Source: Ferrovibrio terrae_B
GTDB lineage: Bacteria; Pseudomonadota; Alphaproteobacteria; Ferrovibrionales; Ferrovibrionaceae
NCBI RefSeq assembly: GCF_943371255.1
Contig: NZ_CALRUC010000083.1
Location: forward strand, 1-20,265
Direction of reading: 5' to 3'
DNA length: 20,265 nucleotides
Numbering within the stretch: the stretch's first letter is position 1; the number at the start of each line of letters is the position of its first letter. Below the pieces are notes generated by a model. The model ran no database searches. It had not been told where the DNA came from and saw nothing but the letters and a program-made list of their open reading frames with translations. A program made the position numbers and the translations under genes. Of the stretch, positions 7,773 to 15,155 are shown one piece after another.

Positions 7773-7782
7773 CCCTGGAAGT

Positions 7783-7839
7783 CACCCTGAAAGGGTGTGC
7801 CCCGGTAGGCCTGACAAAAATCGCCTACCGGCAGGGCAC
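7783..7839. other. Tandem hairpins downstream of the small ORF
   Basis: CACCCT (7783-7788) pairs with AGGGTG (7792-7797) around GAA. A larger stem follows: GTGCC plus CCGGTAGGC (7797-7810) pairs with GCCTACCGG (7823-7831) and, after a 3-nt bulge, GGCAC (7835-7839). The 12-nt loop is CTGACAAAAATC. There is no T-run, so a classical terminator is unlikely in the plus direction. This may be a 3' stabilising structure or part of a small RNA. Convergent genes lie on both sides. Confidence 0.4.
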
Positions 7840-7885
7840 CATTATCTAGCCTTACGCCGCCTCACCGTTGTACCCAGTCAAAGTC

Positions 7886-7915
7886 CGTCACCCTCGGGCT
7901 TGACCCGAGGGTCCA
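7886..7915 (-). repeat. REP-like palindrome, copy B (inverted)
   Basis: Stem arms ACCCTCGGG (7890-7898) and CCCGAGGGT (7904-7912) surround CTTGA. Read on the minus strand it has the same TGGA-stem-NMAAG-stem-GACG layout as copies A and C. It forms an inverted pair with copy C, 41 bp away, as in a BIME. Confidence 0.75.
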
Positions 7916-7956
7916 TCCGCCGGTCCTGTCACACCATGACCAAGCCGAAAGGAAAA

Positions 7957-7986
7957 TGGATCCTCGGGACAAGCCCGAGGATGACG
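7957..7986 (+). repeat. REP-like palindrome, copy C
   Basis: TGGA leads into ATCCTCGGG (7960-7968), loop ACAAG, CCCGAGGAT (7974-7982), then GACG. Stem bases differ from copies A and B but pairing is kept. On the minus strand the stem is followed by CCATTTTCC, so it may also serve as a weak terminator for prfB, which stops 24 bp away. Confidence 0.75.
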
Positions 7987-8009
7987 ATGGGAAGTAATAG
8001 CGCGTGGCC

Positions 8010-9123
8010 TTACGCCGTCTCGCCGTTACCGACCTTGGAGGCGAGCTGGGCAGCCATGAAGGCATCGAGATCGCCATCCAGCACGCCCTGGGTGTCGCTG
8101 GTTTCCAGCTCGGTGCGCAGATCCTTCACCATCTGGTACGGGTGCAGGACATACGAACGAATCTGGTGGCCCCAGCCGATATCGGTCTTGGCATCGTTCA
8201 GCGCCTGTGCCTCGGCCTCACGCTTCTGCAGCTCGCGCTCGTACAGCCGCGCCTTCAGCATCTTCATCGCCTCGTCGCGGTTACGATGCTGGCTTTTGTT
8301 GATCTGGCAGGCGACTGCGATGCCGGTCGGGATATGCGTGATACGCACGGCCGAGTCCGTCTTGTTGACGTGCTGGCCGCCGGCGCCCGAAGCGCGATAG
8401 GTATCGACGCGCAGATCTTTATCCAGCACTTCGATCTCGATGGTGTCGTCCACCACCGGGTAGACGCCGACCGAGGAGAAGCTGGTATGGCGGCGCGCAT
8501 TTGAATCGTAGGGCGAGATGCGCACCAGGCGATGCACGCCGCTCTCGTTTTTCAGCCAGCCATAGGCATTGGGGCCACTCACCTTGATGGTGGCCGACTT
8601 GATACCGGCTTCCTCGCCTTCGCTCTCTTCCTGGTATTCGACCTTGTAGCCGTGCTGCTCGGCCCAGCGTACATACATGCGCAGCAGCATCGAGGCCCAG
8701 TCCTGGCTCTCGGTGCCGCCGGCACCGGCATGCACTTCGAGGAAGCTGTCGTTCATGTCGGCTTCGCCCGACAGCAGGCTTTCCAGCCGCGCCTGGGCGA
8801 CTTCCTTGCTGAGGCCCATGATCACGGCCTCGGCCTCGGCGACCACGCCCTGGTCGCCCTCGGCCTCGCCCATCTCGATCAGGTCGAGATTGTCCTGCAG
8901 AGCGGATTCGAGCCGGCGCTGGGTGCTGACGGCACGATCGAGCTTGGTGCGCTCGCGCATCAGGGCCTGGGCCTCGGCCGGCTTGTTCCAGAGCGAAGGG
9001 TCTTCCGACCGCGCGTTCAGTTCTTCGAGTTTCTTGACTGCGTTATCCCAGTCAAAGAGACCTCCTCAGCAGCCCGAGCGACTGCTGGATCTCATCGGCC
9101 ATCGCCCTGATTTCGGCGCGCAT
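8010..9123 (-). CDS. prfB: Peptide chain release factor 2, with programmed +1 frameshift
   Basis: RF2 reads UAA and UGA and triggers peptide release on the ribosome. The gene starts at ATG 9123-9121 (MRAEIRAMADEIQQSLGLL), reads 23 codons to an in-frame TGA at 9054-9052, then continues in the +1 frame (DWDNAVKKLEELNARSEDPS) to the TAA at 8012-8010. This gives 370 residues, the normal RF2 length. The catalytic GGQ is at 248-250. The codon-recognition tripeptide is SPY at 203-205 instead of the E. coli SPF. A reading without the shift would start only at codon 55 (Met, 8960) and lack the N-terminal domain. The gene lies 99 bp downstream of the DsbA-family gene on the same strand. Annotate as one CDS with a join at 9055/9053, not as a pseudogene. 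Confidence 0.96.
9051..9066 (-). promoter_or_regulatory. RF2 programmed +1 frameshift signal
   Basis: On the minus strand AGGAGG (9066-9061) is followed by TCT, then the slippery CTT (9057-9055), then TGA C. The internal Shine-Dalgarno lies three nucleotides from CTT, as in the E. coli site. The established mechanism is autoregulation: low RF2 makes the UGA slow, the ribosome slips +1 on CUU, and full-length RF2 is made. Confidence 0.95.
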
Positions 9124-9222
9124 AGCAAATCCTTGGTAAGAAAACCGCGTGTTGCGGCCGGACCATAAGCAGTCCGGTCAAATTCGTCAAACCTCCCGGT
9201 TTTCCGGGGCGAACGGGGAGAT

Positions 9223-9969
9223 TTAGCTGCGCGCCTGCCGGACCAGCTGGCGCAGGGCATCGAGCGACACCGCGCCGGGCACCATTTCCTCGCCAACGAC
9301 AAAGCCCGGGGTGCCCTGGATGCCGAGCGTGTCGGCCAGCGCCAGATTGGCGCGCAGCACCTGTTCCACCTTCGGGCTCGCCATGTCGGTTTTCAGCTTC
9401 TTCAGATCAAGCCCGGACTCGCCAGCGATGCGCATCACCTCGGCCTCGTTGATCTGGCCGCGGAAGGCCATCATCGCATTGTGGAAGCCGAGATACTTGC
9501 CGCCCTTGTCCTGCTCCAGGGCGGCGACGGCGGCGCGCGAGGCGATCACGCTGTCAGGCCCCAGCACCGGCAGTTCCTTCAGCACCAGTCGCACCTTGCT
9601 GTCTTCCTTCAGCAGCGTGAGCAAGCTGGGCTGCACCTGCTTGCAGTAGCCGCAGCGGTAATCGAAGAATTCGACGATGGTGACATCGCCCTTCGGATTG
9701 CCGGCAACGAAGGACACGCCATCCTCAAAGATCGCCTTGCGGTTGGCGGCGATGGCGGCCTTGGCGGCCTTGCCGGCCTCGGCCTGCTGCTTGGCTTCCA
9801 GCGCATGCATCGCCTCGACCAGGATTTCCGGGTTGCTGATCAGCACATCGCGCACGATCTGCTGCAGCGCCGCCTTCTGCTCGGGCGTGAAAGGCTGGGT
9901 CTGCGCCGAAGCACCGAATCCGGTGAACAGCGCGACAGCAACAGCAGCGAAACGGACAAAGCGAAGCAT
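9223..9969 (-). CDS. Periplasmic DsbA-family thiol oxidoreductase
   Basis: The 248-residue protein starts with a signal peptide, MLRFVRFAAVAVALFTGFGASA, probably cut after Ala22. An N-terminal helical segment (about 27-85, FTPEQKAALQQIVRDVL) precedes a thioredoxin fold with the redox site Cys106-Gly-Tyr-Cys109 in FFDYRCGYCKQV. The cis-proline loop is GTPGFVVG near 219-226. This layout fits Com1/ScsC-like or DsbA-like proteins; whether it oxidises or isomerises cannot be read from sequence. ATG 9969 follows AAAAGGA with good spacing. The BepA-like protease gene ends 79 bp upstream on the same strand and prfB follows 99 bp downstream, so a run of three co-directional genes is plausible. Confidence 0.92.
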   Translation of the reverse strand: MLRFVRFAAVAVALFTGFGASAQTQPFTPEQKAALQQIVRDVLISNPEILVEAMHALEAKQQAEAGKAAKAAIAANRKAIFEDGVSFVAGNPKGDVTIVEFFDYRCGYCKQVQPSLLTLLKEDSKVRLVLKELPVLGPDSVIASRAAVAALEQDKGGKYLGFHNAMMAFRGQINEAEVMRIAGESGLDLKKLKTDMASPKVEQVLRANLALADTLGIQGTPGFVVGEEMVPGAVSLDALRQLVRQARS

Positions 9970-10048
9970 GTCGGAATCCTTTTGGAAAATCAGCCCGGAC
10001 TATGCCCGGGGCAGACCCGGCGGCACAAGCCACAAGCCTGTGAAGGGG

Positions 10049-11452
10049 TCAGCGACCGCCGCGCCGGCGATCCTCGCGCTGGCCATCCTTGGCGGCGGCG
10101 ACGATATCCTGTGCGCGCAGCCAGCCCGGCGTGCCCTCTTTCATCATCCGGCTGGCGCGCTCGGCCTGGCCCAGCGCGTCGCGGTAACTGCCCGATACGA
10201 GGAAGCGCTCGGCCGAGGCCAGCGAGGCCATGCCGATATCGCCGGTGCGGCCATAGGCCACGGCAAGCTGCTGCCAGGCGGCACCGTTATCGGGTTCGCG
10301 CATCGTCACCTTCTTGAGGATATCGATCGCTTCACCCAGCCGGCTGTTGTCTTCCAGCGCCACCATGCGCTGGCCCAGACCCAGCGCCAGCAGCGGCTCG
10401 TTCGGCGCCAGCCGCTGGGCCTCCTGCATGCTGGGCAGCGATTCCGCCACCTTGCCCTGGTTGAGCAGGATGTCGGATTTCAGTTCATGGAAATAGGCAT
10501 CCTTCGGATACAGCGCGATCAGTCCGTCGACTTCCTTGATCGCATTCTGGAAATCCAGGCCGCGGAAATAGGCGAAGGCGCGGGCATAGCGGGCATAGAG
10601 CGAGGTATCGCTCTGCGGATATTTGCGCAGCGTTGCCGGCAGGCCGTCGAGATAGCCGATCAGCTTGGCCTGCATGCGCTTGAAGCGTTCGAGATTCTCC
10701 GGCGTATCCGGGGCATTGCGCGCGGGCGAGCGCGACAGCCGGCCTTCCAGGGCGGCAACGCGTTCCGGCGTCATCGGATGGGTGCGTGCATAGGGATCCT
10801 GGCGCTCATACATCAGGGCTTCCTGGTTGCCGATGATGCGCAGGAATTCGACCAGGCCCGAGGCCGACTGGTTGGTCTGCTCGAGGAAGCTGGCGCCAGC
10901 CTGGTCGGCCGCCGATTCCTGGGCCCGGGTGAAGGCCAGCAGGTTGCGCTCGGCGACCTGCTGGCCACCCAGCACGGCCGCCGCAGCCCCCTCGCCCGAG
11001 CCGGCAACCGCCGCCGCGGCGCCAAACAGCAGGGACAGGATCATGGCGGTGGAGGCGGTATCGATGGCATCGGACAGGCGGGCCAGATGGCCGCCGGCGA
11101 TATGGCCGATTTCATGGGCCAGCACGCCGATCACCTGGGCTGGCCGGTCGGCGCGGATCAGCAGCCCGGTATTGATGAAAATACGCTGGCCACCCGCCAC
11201 GAAGGCATTCAGCGCACGGTCGTTGACCAGATGCACGGTGATGGCTTCATTGGACAATCCGGCCGCCCCGAAGAGTGGCGCCGAATAGGCGCGGATGGTA
11301 TTTTCGATCTCGGCGTCGCGCACAAGAGAAATGCTGTTGCGGCGCTGGGCCTCGGCCGCGGTCGGCAGAATCGCGCTGGCGGCCGTCAGCAGCATACACC
11401 CGACAGCCACAAGACGTCGGATCAACGAACGGCGGATGAGAGAACGGCGCAT
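10049..11452 (-). CDS. M48 family metalloprotease with TPR repeats, BepA-like
   Basis: This is a periplasmic zinc protease/chaperone. BepA (YfgC) in E. coli assists LptD assembly and degrades stalled outer-membrane proteins. From ATG 11452 there are 467 residues. The signal peptide has a duplicated basic lead (SLIRRSLIRR) and a hydrophobic core ending PTAAEA. The catalytic HEIGH is at about 113-117 and the third ligand is in ESAAD at about 179-183. A hydrophobic Ala/Gly stretch lies between them (STAMILSLLFGAAAAVAG). From about residue 280 to the end are TPR-like helices (YARAFAYFRGLDFQNAIKEV, PNEPLLALGLGQRMVAL, DNGAAWQQLAVAYGRTGDIG). Length is close to E. coli BepA. The start codon shares bases with the start of the divergent gene, and no convincing Shine-Dalgarno is visible. 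Confidence 0.9.
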   Translation of the reverse strand: MRRSLIRRSLIRRLVAVGCMLLTAASAILPTAAEAQRRNSISLVRDAEIENTIRAYSAPLFGAAGLSNEAITVHLVNDRALNAFVAGGQRIFINTGLLIRADRPAQVIGVLAHEIGHIAGGHLARLSDAIDTASTAMILSLLFGAAAAVAGSGEGAAAAVLGGQQVAERNLLAFTRAQESAADQAGASFLEQTNQSASGLVEFLRIIGNQEALMYERQDPYARTHPMTPERVAALEGRLSRSPARNAPDTPENLERFKRMQAKLIGYLDGLPATLRKYPQSDTSLYARYARAFAYFRGLDFQNAIKEVDGLIALYPKDAYFHELKSDILLNQGKVAESLPSMQEAQRLAPNEPLLALGLGQRMVALEDNSRLGEAIDILKKVTMREPDNGAAWQQLAVAYGRTGDIGMASLASAERFLVSGSYRDALGQAERASRMMKEGTPGWLRAQDIVAAAKDGQREDRRRGGR

Positions 11453-13031
11453 GGCGAAGTATTGTCCCAACACAACGGGCGGCCTCCTGCAGCAGCGTAG
11501 AGGTAAGCATGGTCGCACCGTCCGTCAATGTGCCCTGCTCGCCCTGGTAGCGTTAATGACCGCCTCCTGCGGGAAGGGCGGCTGGTTCCAGTCGGAAGAA
11601 GGCCCGGGTACCATTAACTATCTGGCCAATTTCCGGGGCGGCGTGGCCGCCGACGAGCCGCGCGCGGCCATGGTGGCCCGCGACATCCTGCAAAATGGCG
11701 GCAGCGCCGCCGATGCCGTGGTGGCTGCCGCGCTGGCCTATGCCGTGACCTACCCCTCTGGCGCCGGCCTGGGCGGCGGCGGTGTCTGCGTCGCCAGCAA
11801 TGCCGTCACCAAGAAGGCGGAAACCATCGAATTCCCGGCCATCGCGCCACAGGCCGGCGGACCGGTCGCCATCCCGGCCATGGTGCGGGGTCTGGGCCTG
11901 CTGCAGAGCAAATACGGCCGCCTGCGCTGGGAAGCCGTGGTCACCCCGGCCGAGCAGCTGGCGCGCTTTGGCGAGGTTGCCAGCCGCGCCTTCGTGCAGG
12001 CCGCGGTCGAGACGCAGCCGCCGGTCACCGAGAGTCCGGCCCTGCGCACGATCTTCGGCACCCGCAGCGGCATGGTGCCGCAGGAAGGCGAACGCCGCAC
12101 CCAGCTCAGCCTCGCTGGCGTGCTGGCACGGCTGCGCACCGCCGGCCCCAACGAACTGTATCAGGGCAACATGGCGCAGCTGTTGCTGGCCGATATCACA
12201 GCCGCCGGCGGCAAGGTGACGGCCGAGGAACTCAGCGGCTATGCCGCCGCCATCAACAAGCCGATCGAGGTGCCGTTCGACAACGCCGTCACCGTCTATG
12301 CCGCAAACACGCCGGCCGGCGGCGCGGTGGCCGCCTGGCTGCTGGAACAGACCTATGACGGCGGCAGCTTCTTCCGCAACTCCAACCTGTTCGGCAGTGG
12401 CAGCGGCAGCGCCGTGCGCGGCGACAAATTCGCCGCCAGCCTGGGTCAGGCCTATCGCAGCGATCCCAACACCCTGCCGATGAACAGCTTCGGCTCCAGC
12501 AGCATCGCAGCCATGGACAGCCGTGGCGGCGCCGCAGCCTGCGCCTTCAGCATGGGCCTGTCTTACGGTTCGCGCCTGGTCGGCCGCGAGACCGGCATCC
12601 TGTTTGCCGCACCGCCGGGTCTTGGCGGCGACGAAACACCGTATCTCACCGCCGTCGTCGGCTTCGTGCCGCGCACCAGCCAGTCCTTCTTCGCCGTGGC
12701 CGGCAGCGGCGGCGCACCCAGCGCCTCCGCCGTGGCCTACAGCGTGCTGCAGGTGGCGCTGGGCAAGTCCAAGACCGACCCCGCCGCGCCTGCGCTCGAC
12801 ATGCCGCGCCTGTTCCAGGCCAATCCGCAGTCGACCCTGCTGGTGGAGCCCGGCACCGATCCGGCGCTGTACAAGGCGATGCAGCAGCGCGGCGTCACGG
12901 TGAACGAGATCGGCCGGCTCGGCCGCGTCAACCTCACCTATTGCAGCGGCGGCCTGCCACGCGATCCGGCCACCTGCAGCTTCGCCTCCGACCGGCGCGG
13001 CTACGGCCTCGCCTTTGGCCGCAACTACTGA
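11451..13031 (+). CDS. Divergent gamma-glutamyltranspeptidase-like lipoprotein
   Basis: The 526-residue product has a signal ending ALLALVALMTASC, a likely lipobox with Cys40. The GGT fold is recognisable: RAAMVARDILQNGGSAADAV, AYAVTYPSGAGLGGGG, and a small-subunit region ending in RRGYGLAFGRNY. Key GGT residues look changed. Where E. coli GGT has DFREMAP with substrate-binding Arg, this has EFPAIAP (Pro129). Where the autoprocessing and nucleophile motif TTHxSVVD is expected, it has SSSIAAMD (Ser349-351). The LSSMSP element is also not evident. Ser349 might still serve as nucleophile. Function is therefore uncertain: an Ntn-hydrolase with another substrate or a non-catalytic homologue. Starts at 11436 and 11451 are both possible. 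It is followed 7 bp later by the aminotransferase gene, probably in one operon. Confidence 0.82.
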   Translation: MAKYCPNTTGGLLQQRRGKHGRTVRQCALLALVALMTASCGKGGWFQSEEGPGTINYLANFRGGVAADEPRAAMVARDILQNGGSAADAVVAAALAYAVTYPSGAGLGGGGVCVASNAVTKKAETIEFPAIAPQAGGPVAIPAMVRGLGLLQSKYGRLRWEAVVTPAEQLARFGEVASRAFVQAAVETQPPVTESPALRTIFGTRSGMVPQEGERRTQLSLAGVLARLRTAGPNELYQGNMAQLLLADITAAGGKVTAEELSGYAAAINKPIEVPFDNAVTVYAANTPAGGAVAAWLLEQTYDGGSFFRNSNLFGSGSGSAVRGDKFAASLGQAYRSDPNTLPMNSFGSSSIAAMDSRGGAAACAFSMGLSYGSRLVGRETGILFAAPPGLGGDETPYLTAVVGFVPRTSQSFFAVAGSGGAPSASAVAYSVLQVALGKSKTDPAAPALDMPRLFQANPQSTLLVEPGTDPALYKAMQQRGVTVNEIGRLGRVNLTYCSGGLPRDPATCSFASDRRGYGLAFGRNY

Positions 13032-13038
13032 CGCCGCC

Positions 13039-14187
13039 ATGATGCCAAAGCCTTCGCGACGGGGCGCCATCGACCCCTTCTTCGTCATGGAAGTGATGAA
13101 GGCCGCCGCATCGCGCGAGGCGGCCGGCGGCGACGTGATCCATATGGAGGTCGGCCAGCCCTCTACGCCGGCACCGCGCAAGGCCATCGAAGCCGCAACG
13201 GCGGCGCTGCAGCGCGATCCGCTCGGCTATACGCTGGCGCTCGGGATTCCCGAACTGCGCGCGGCGATCTCCAGGCATTACAAGAGCTATTACGGCCTTG
13301 ATGTGCCGGCAGAGCGCATCGTCGTCACCACCGGATCATCGGCGGGTTTCCAGCTGGCGTTTCTCTCGGCCTTCGATGCCGGCGACACGGTGGCGCTGGG
13401 CGAGCCGGCCTATCCGGCCTATCGCAACATCCTGAAGGCGCTCGACCTCAATCCGGCGATGATTGTTACCGAGCCGGAGACGCGCTTCCAGCCGACACCG
13501 GACCTGATCAACGCACAGGCCGCAAATGCCAGGGGCGTGCTGGTGGCCAGCCCGGCCAATCCGACCGGCACCATGCTGGGCGCGGCCGAGATAAAGGCGC
13601 TGGTGGATGACTGCGCCGCCAAGGGCCGCTGGCTGATCGTCGACGAGATCTATCACGGCATCACCTATAACGGCCGGGCGCAGTCGGTGCTGGCGCTGAC
13701 CGACCAGGCCATCGTGATCAACAGCTTCAGCAAATACTTCTCGATGACCGGCTGGCGGCTCGGCTGGATGGTGGTGCCGGAAAGCCTGCTGCGGCCGATT
13801 GAATGCCTGACGCAGAATTTCTACATCTCGGCGCCCGGTATCAGCCAGGTGGCCGGCGTGGCCGCGCTCGATGCTTACGACGAGCTGGAAGCCAATGTCG
13901 CGCGCTATGCCAAGAACCGCGAGATCCTGCTGAACGAATTGCCCAAGGCGGGATTTGATCGCCTGGCCCCGGCCGATGGCGCGTTTTACCTCTATGCCGA
14001 TATCAGCCGCTTCACCAACGACGCGAATGAGTTCTGCAAAAGGATGCTGGCCGAGACCGGAATTGCCGCCACACCGGGCTTCGATTTCGACCGCGGCCGC
14101 GGCCACTACTTCAGGCGCTATTCGTTTGCCGGCAGCACCGAGCGCATGATCGAGGCGGCGAAGCGGCTGAAGAGCTGGGTGAAATAG
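13039..14187 (+). CDS. Pyridoxal-phosphate aminotransferase, class I/II
   Basis: The 382-residue protein has the fold-type I aminotransferase set. A GYTLALGIPELR segment (about 63-74) resembles the GY----G---LR motif. SPANPTG carries the PLP-contacting Asn174. Asp202 and Tyr205 lie in IVDEIYHG. The Schiff-base lysine is Lys232 in NSFSKYFSMTGWRLGW, with Arg240 behind it. Arg360 in RRYSFAGS should bind the substrate carboxylate. It resembles the aspartate aminotransferase I-gamma group, but substrate cannot be assigned. ATG 13039 (with ATG 13042 beside it) lies 7 bp after the GGT-like stop. A TTG at 13015 is an unlikely longer start. The stop is 3 bp from the convergent thioesterase stop, and there is no room for separate terminators. 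Confidence 0.92.
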   Translation: MMPKPSRRGAIDPFFVMEVMKAAASREAAGGDVIHMEVGQPSTPAPRKAIEAATAALQRDPLGYTLALGIPELRAAISRHYKSYYGLDVPAERIVVTTGSSAGFQLAFLSAFDAGDTVALGEPAYPAYRNILKALDLNPAMIVTEPETRFQPTPDLINAQAANARGVLVASPANPTGTMLGAAEIKALVDDCAAKGRWLIVDEIYHGITYNGRAQSVLALTDQAIVINSFSKYFSMTGWRLGWMVVPESLLRPIECLTQNFYISAPGISQVAGVAALDAYDELEANVARYAKNREILLNELPKAGFDRLAPADGAFYLYADISRFTNDANEFCKRMLAETGIAATPGFDFDRGRGHYFRRYSFAGSTERMIEAAKRLKSWVK

Positions 14188-14190
14188 GCG

Positions 14191-14655
14191 TCAGGTTGCG
14201 CCGTCCAAGCGAAACGCCACGAACTCGCCCTCGAACCGCCCGCCGGTCACAGCGCCGCAACGCACCCTCGACTGCACCACGATGCGGGCGCGGCCCTTGC
14301 GCTGAAGCATCTTTATAAACAGCGGCCAGGCGGCCGGATCGGCCAGCGTTGCCGTGGCGGTGAAATCGCTTTCGATCGGTGCGTCGTAATCCATGTGGTT
14401 GGACTGGATCACCAGACGGCTGTGCAGACCTTCGGCATTGAGCCGCAGATTGACCAGCGACCAGGCCGACAGGATCGCCAGCGTCGAGACGCTGCCGCCA
14501 AAAGCCGTGCTGCGATGGTTGATGTTGGGCGCCAGCGGTGCCGCCAGCGTCACCGCCTCGGCCGCGGCCGACACGACCGCAACCTGCATCGCCGCCGAGA
14601 GCGGAATATGTGTGTGCAGATAGGTTTCGAGCGCCCGGGCTGATTCAGCCGTCAT
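14191..14655 (-). CDS. YiiD C-terminal-type thioesterase (hotdog fold)
   Basis: The 154-residue protein matches my recollection of the YiiD C-terminal/thioesterase family. A central NINHRSTAFGGSVSTLAILSAW segment (helix with His/Ser near the active site) follows LAAPLAPN. Later beta strands include HSRLVIQSNHMDYDAPIESDF and ARIVVQSRVRCGA. Such proteins are presumed acyl-thioester hydrolases, with substrate unknown. ATG 14655 is 24 bp after the GNAT stop, so rne, GNAT and this gene form a likely operon on the minus strand. No Shine-Dalgarno is evident, which suggests coupling or re-initiation. It meets the aminotransferase gene tail-to-tail. Confidence 0.82.
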   Translation of the reverse strand: MTAESARALETYLHTHIPLSAAMQVAVVSAAAEAVTLAAPLAPNINHRSTAFGGSVSTLAILSAWSLVNLRLNAEGLHSRLVIQSNHMDYDAPIESDFTATATLADPAAWPLFIKMLQRKGRARIVVQSRVRCGAVTGGRFEGEFVAFRLDGAT

Positions 14656-14679
14656 CGATCACTGCACCGGATGGGCTGC

Positions 14680-15147
14680 TTACGCCGTCGCCGCCAGCGC
14701 CTTGGCCATATGCACCAGCTCGCGGCCTTCGTAGGTCTCCGAACCGGTCTCGGCATAGCCGAGATGGGCATAGAGCTTGCGGTTCTCGGTGAACAGCGCG
14801 TTGGTATAGAGCCGCACCTCACTGAAGCCACGCTCCAGCGCCTGCGCCTCGGCGAAATCGAGCAGGCGACGGCCGAGGCCGGTGCCCTGCTGGGTCGGAT
14901 CGACCGCCACGCTCCAGATCAGCAGATGATCGACGGCGGTGCGCAGCACCAGCGCGCCGGCCAGGCCGTCTTCCACGCCATCGACAACCCAGACCTCGTA
15001 GGCCTGCAGCAGACCGGCGGCGGTTTCCGCCATCGGCTGCGGCTCGGCGCCGATCAGCGGCACGTATTTGACATAGGCGCGCTTCTGCAGGGCACCCAGC
15101 CGCGCCTCGTCTTTCGACGCGGCGCGGCGGATTGGCGGTTCAATCAT
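14680..15147 (-). CDS. GNAT family N-acetyltransferase
   Basis: This 155-residue protein has GNAT motif A: WSVAVDPTQQGTGLGRRLL contains the acetyl-CoA pyrophosphate loop Q-x-x-G-x-G. It is followed by ALERGFSEVRLYTNALFTEN (motif B) and a LYAHLGYAETG C-terminal motif typical of the fold. Substrate is unknown. I chose ATG 15147, 8 nt after the rne stop, because MIEPPIRRAASKDEA looks like a natural GNAT N-terminus. GTG 15168 would overlap rne by 13 bp and add seven residues. Close linkage to rne suggests co-transcription, but a functional link with RNase E would be speculation. Confidence 0.9.
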   Translation of the reverse strand: MIEPPIRRAASKDEARLGALQKRAYVKYVPLIGAEPQPMAETAAGLLQAYEVWVVDGVEDGLAGALVLRTAVDHLLIWSVAVDPTQQGTGLGRRLLDFAEAQALERGFSEVRLYTNALFTENRKLYAHLGYAETGSETYEGRELVHMAKALAATA

Positions 15148-15155
15148 CGGTGCGC

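Noticed and set aside
7462..7986. Spaced palindromes as a CRISPR array
   Set aside because: There are only three copies, in mixed orientation and irregular spacing, with differing stems and no regular spacers.
8010..8960. prfB as a 316-residue truncated gene or a frameshifted pseudogene
   Set aside because: The upstream zero frame, AGGAGG, CTT and TGA-C make the programmed frameshift unmistakable and restore normal length.
9677..11500. A 607-codon plus-strand frame across the DsbA-family and M48 genes
   Set aside because: It spans two well-supported minus-strand genes and their gap and has no recognisable domain.
11553..13187. A 544-codon minus-strand frame opposite the GGT-like gene
   Set aside because: It is an Ala/Gly/His/Arg-rich shadow that also crosses into the aminotransferase gene.
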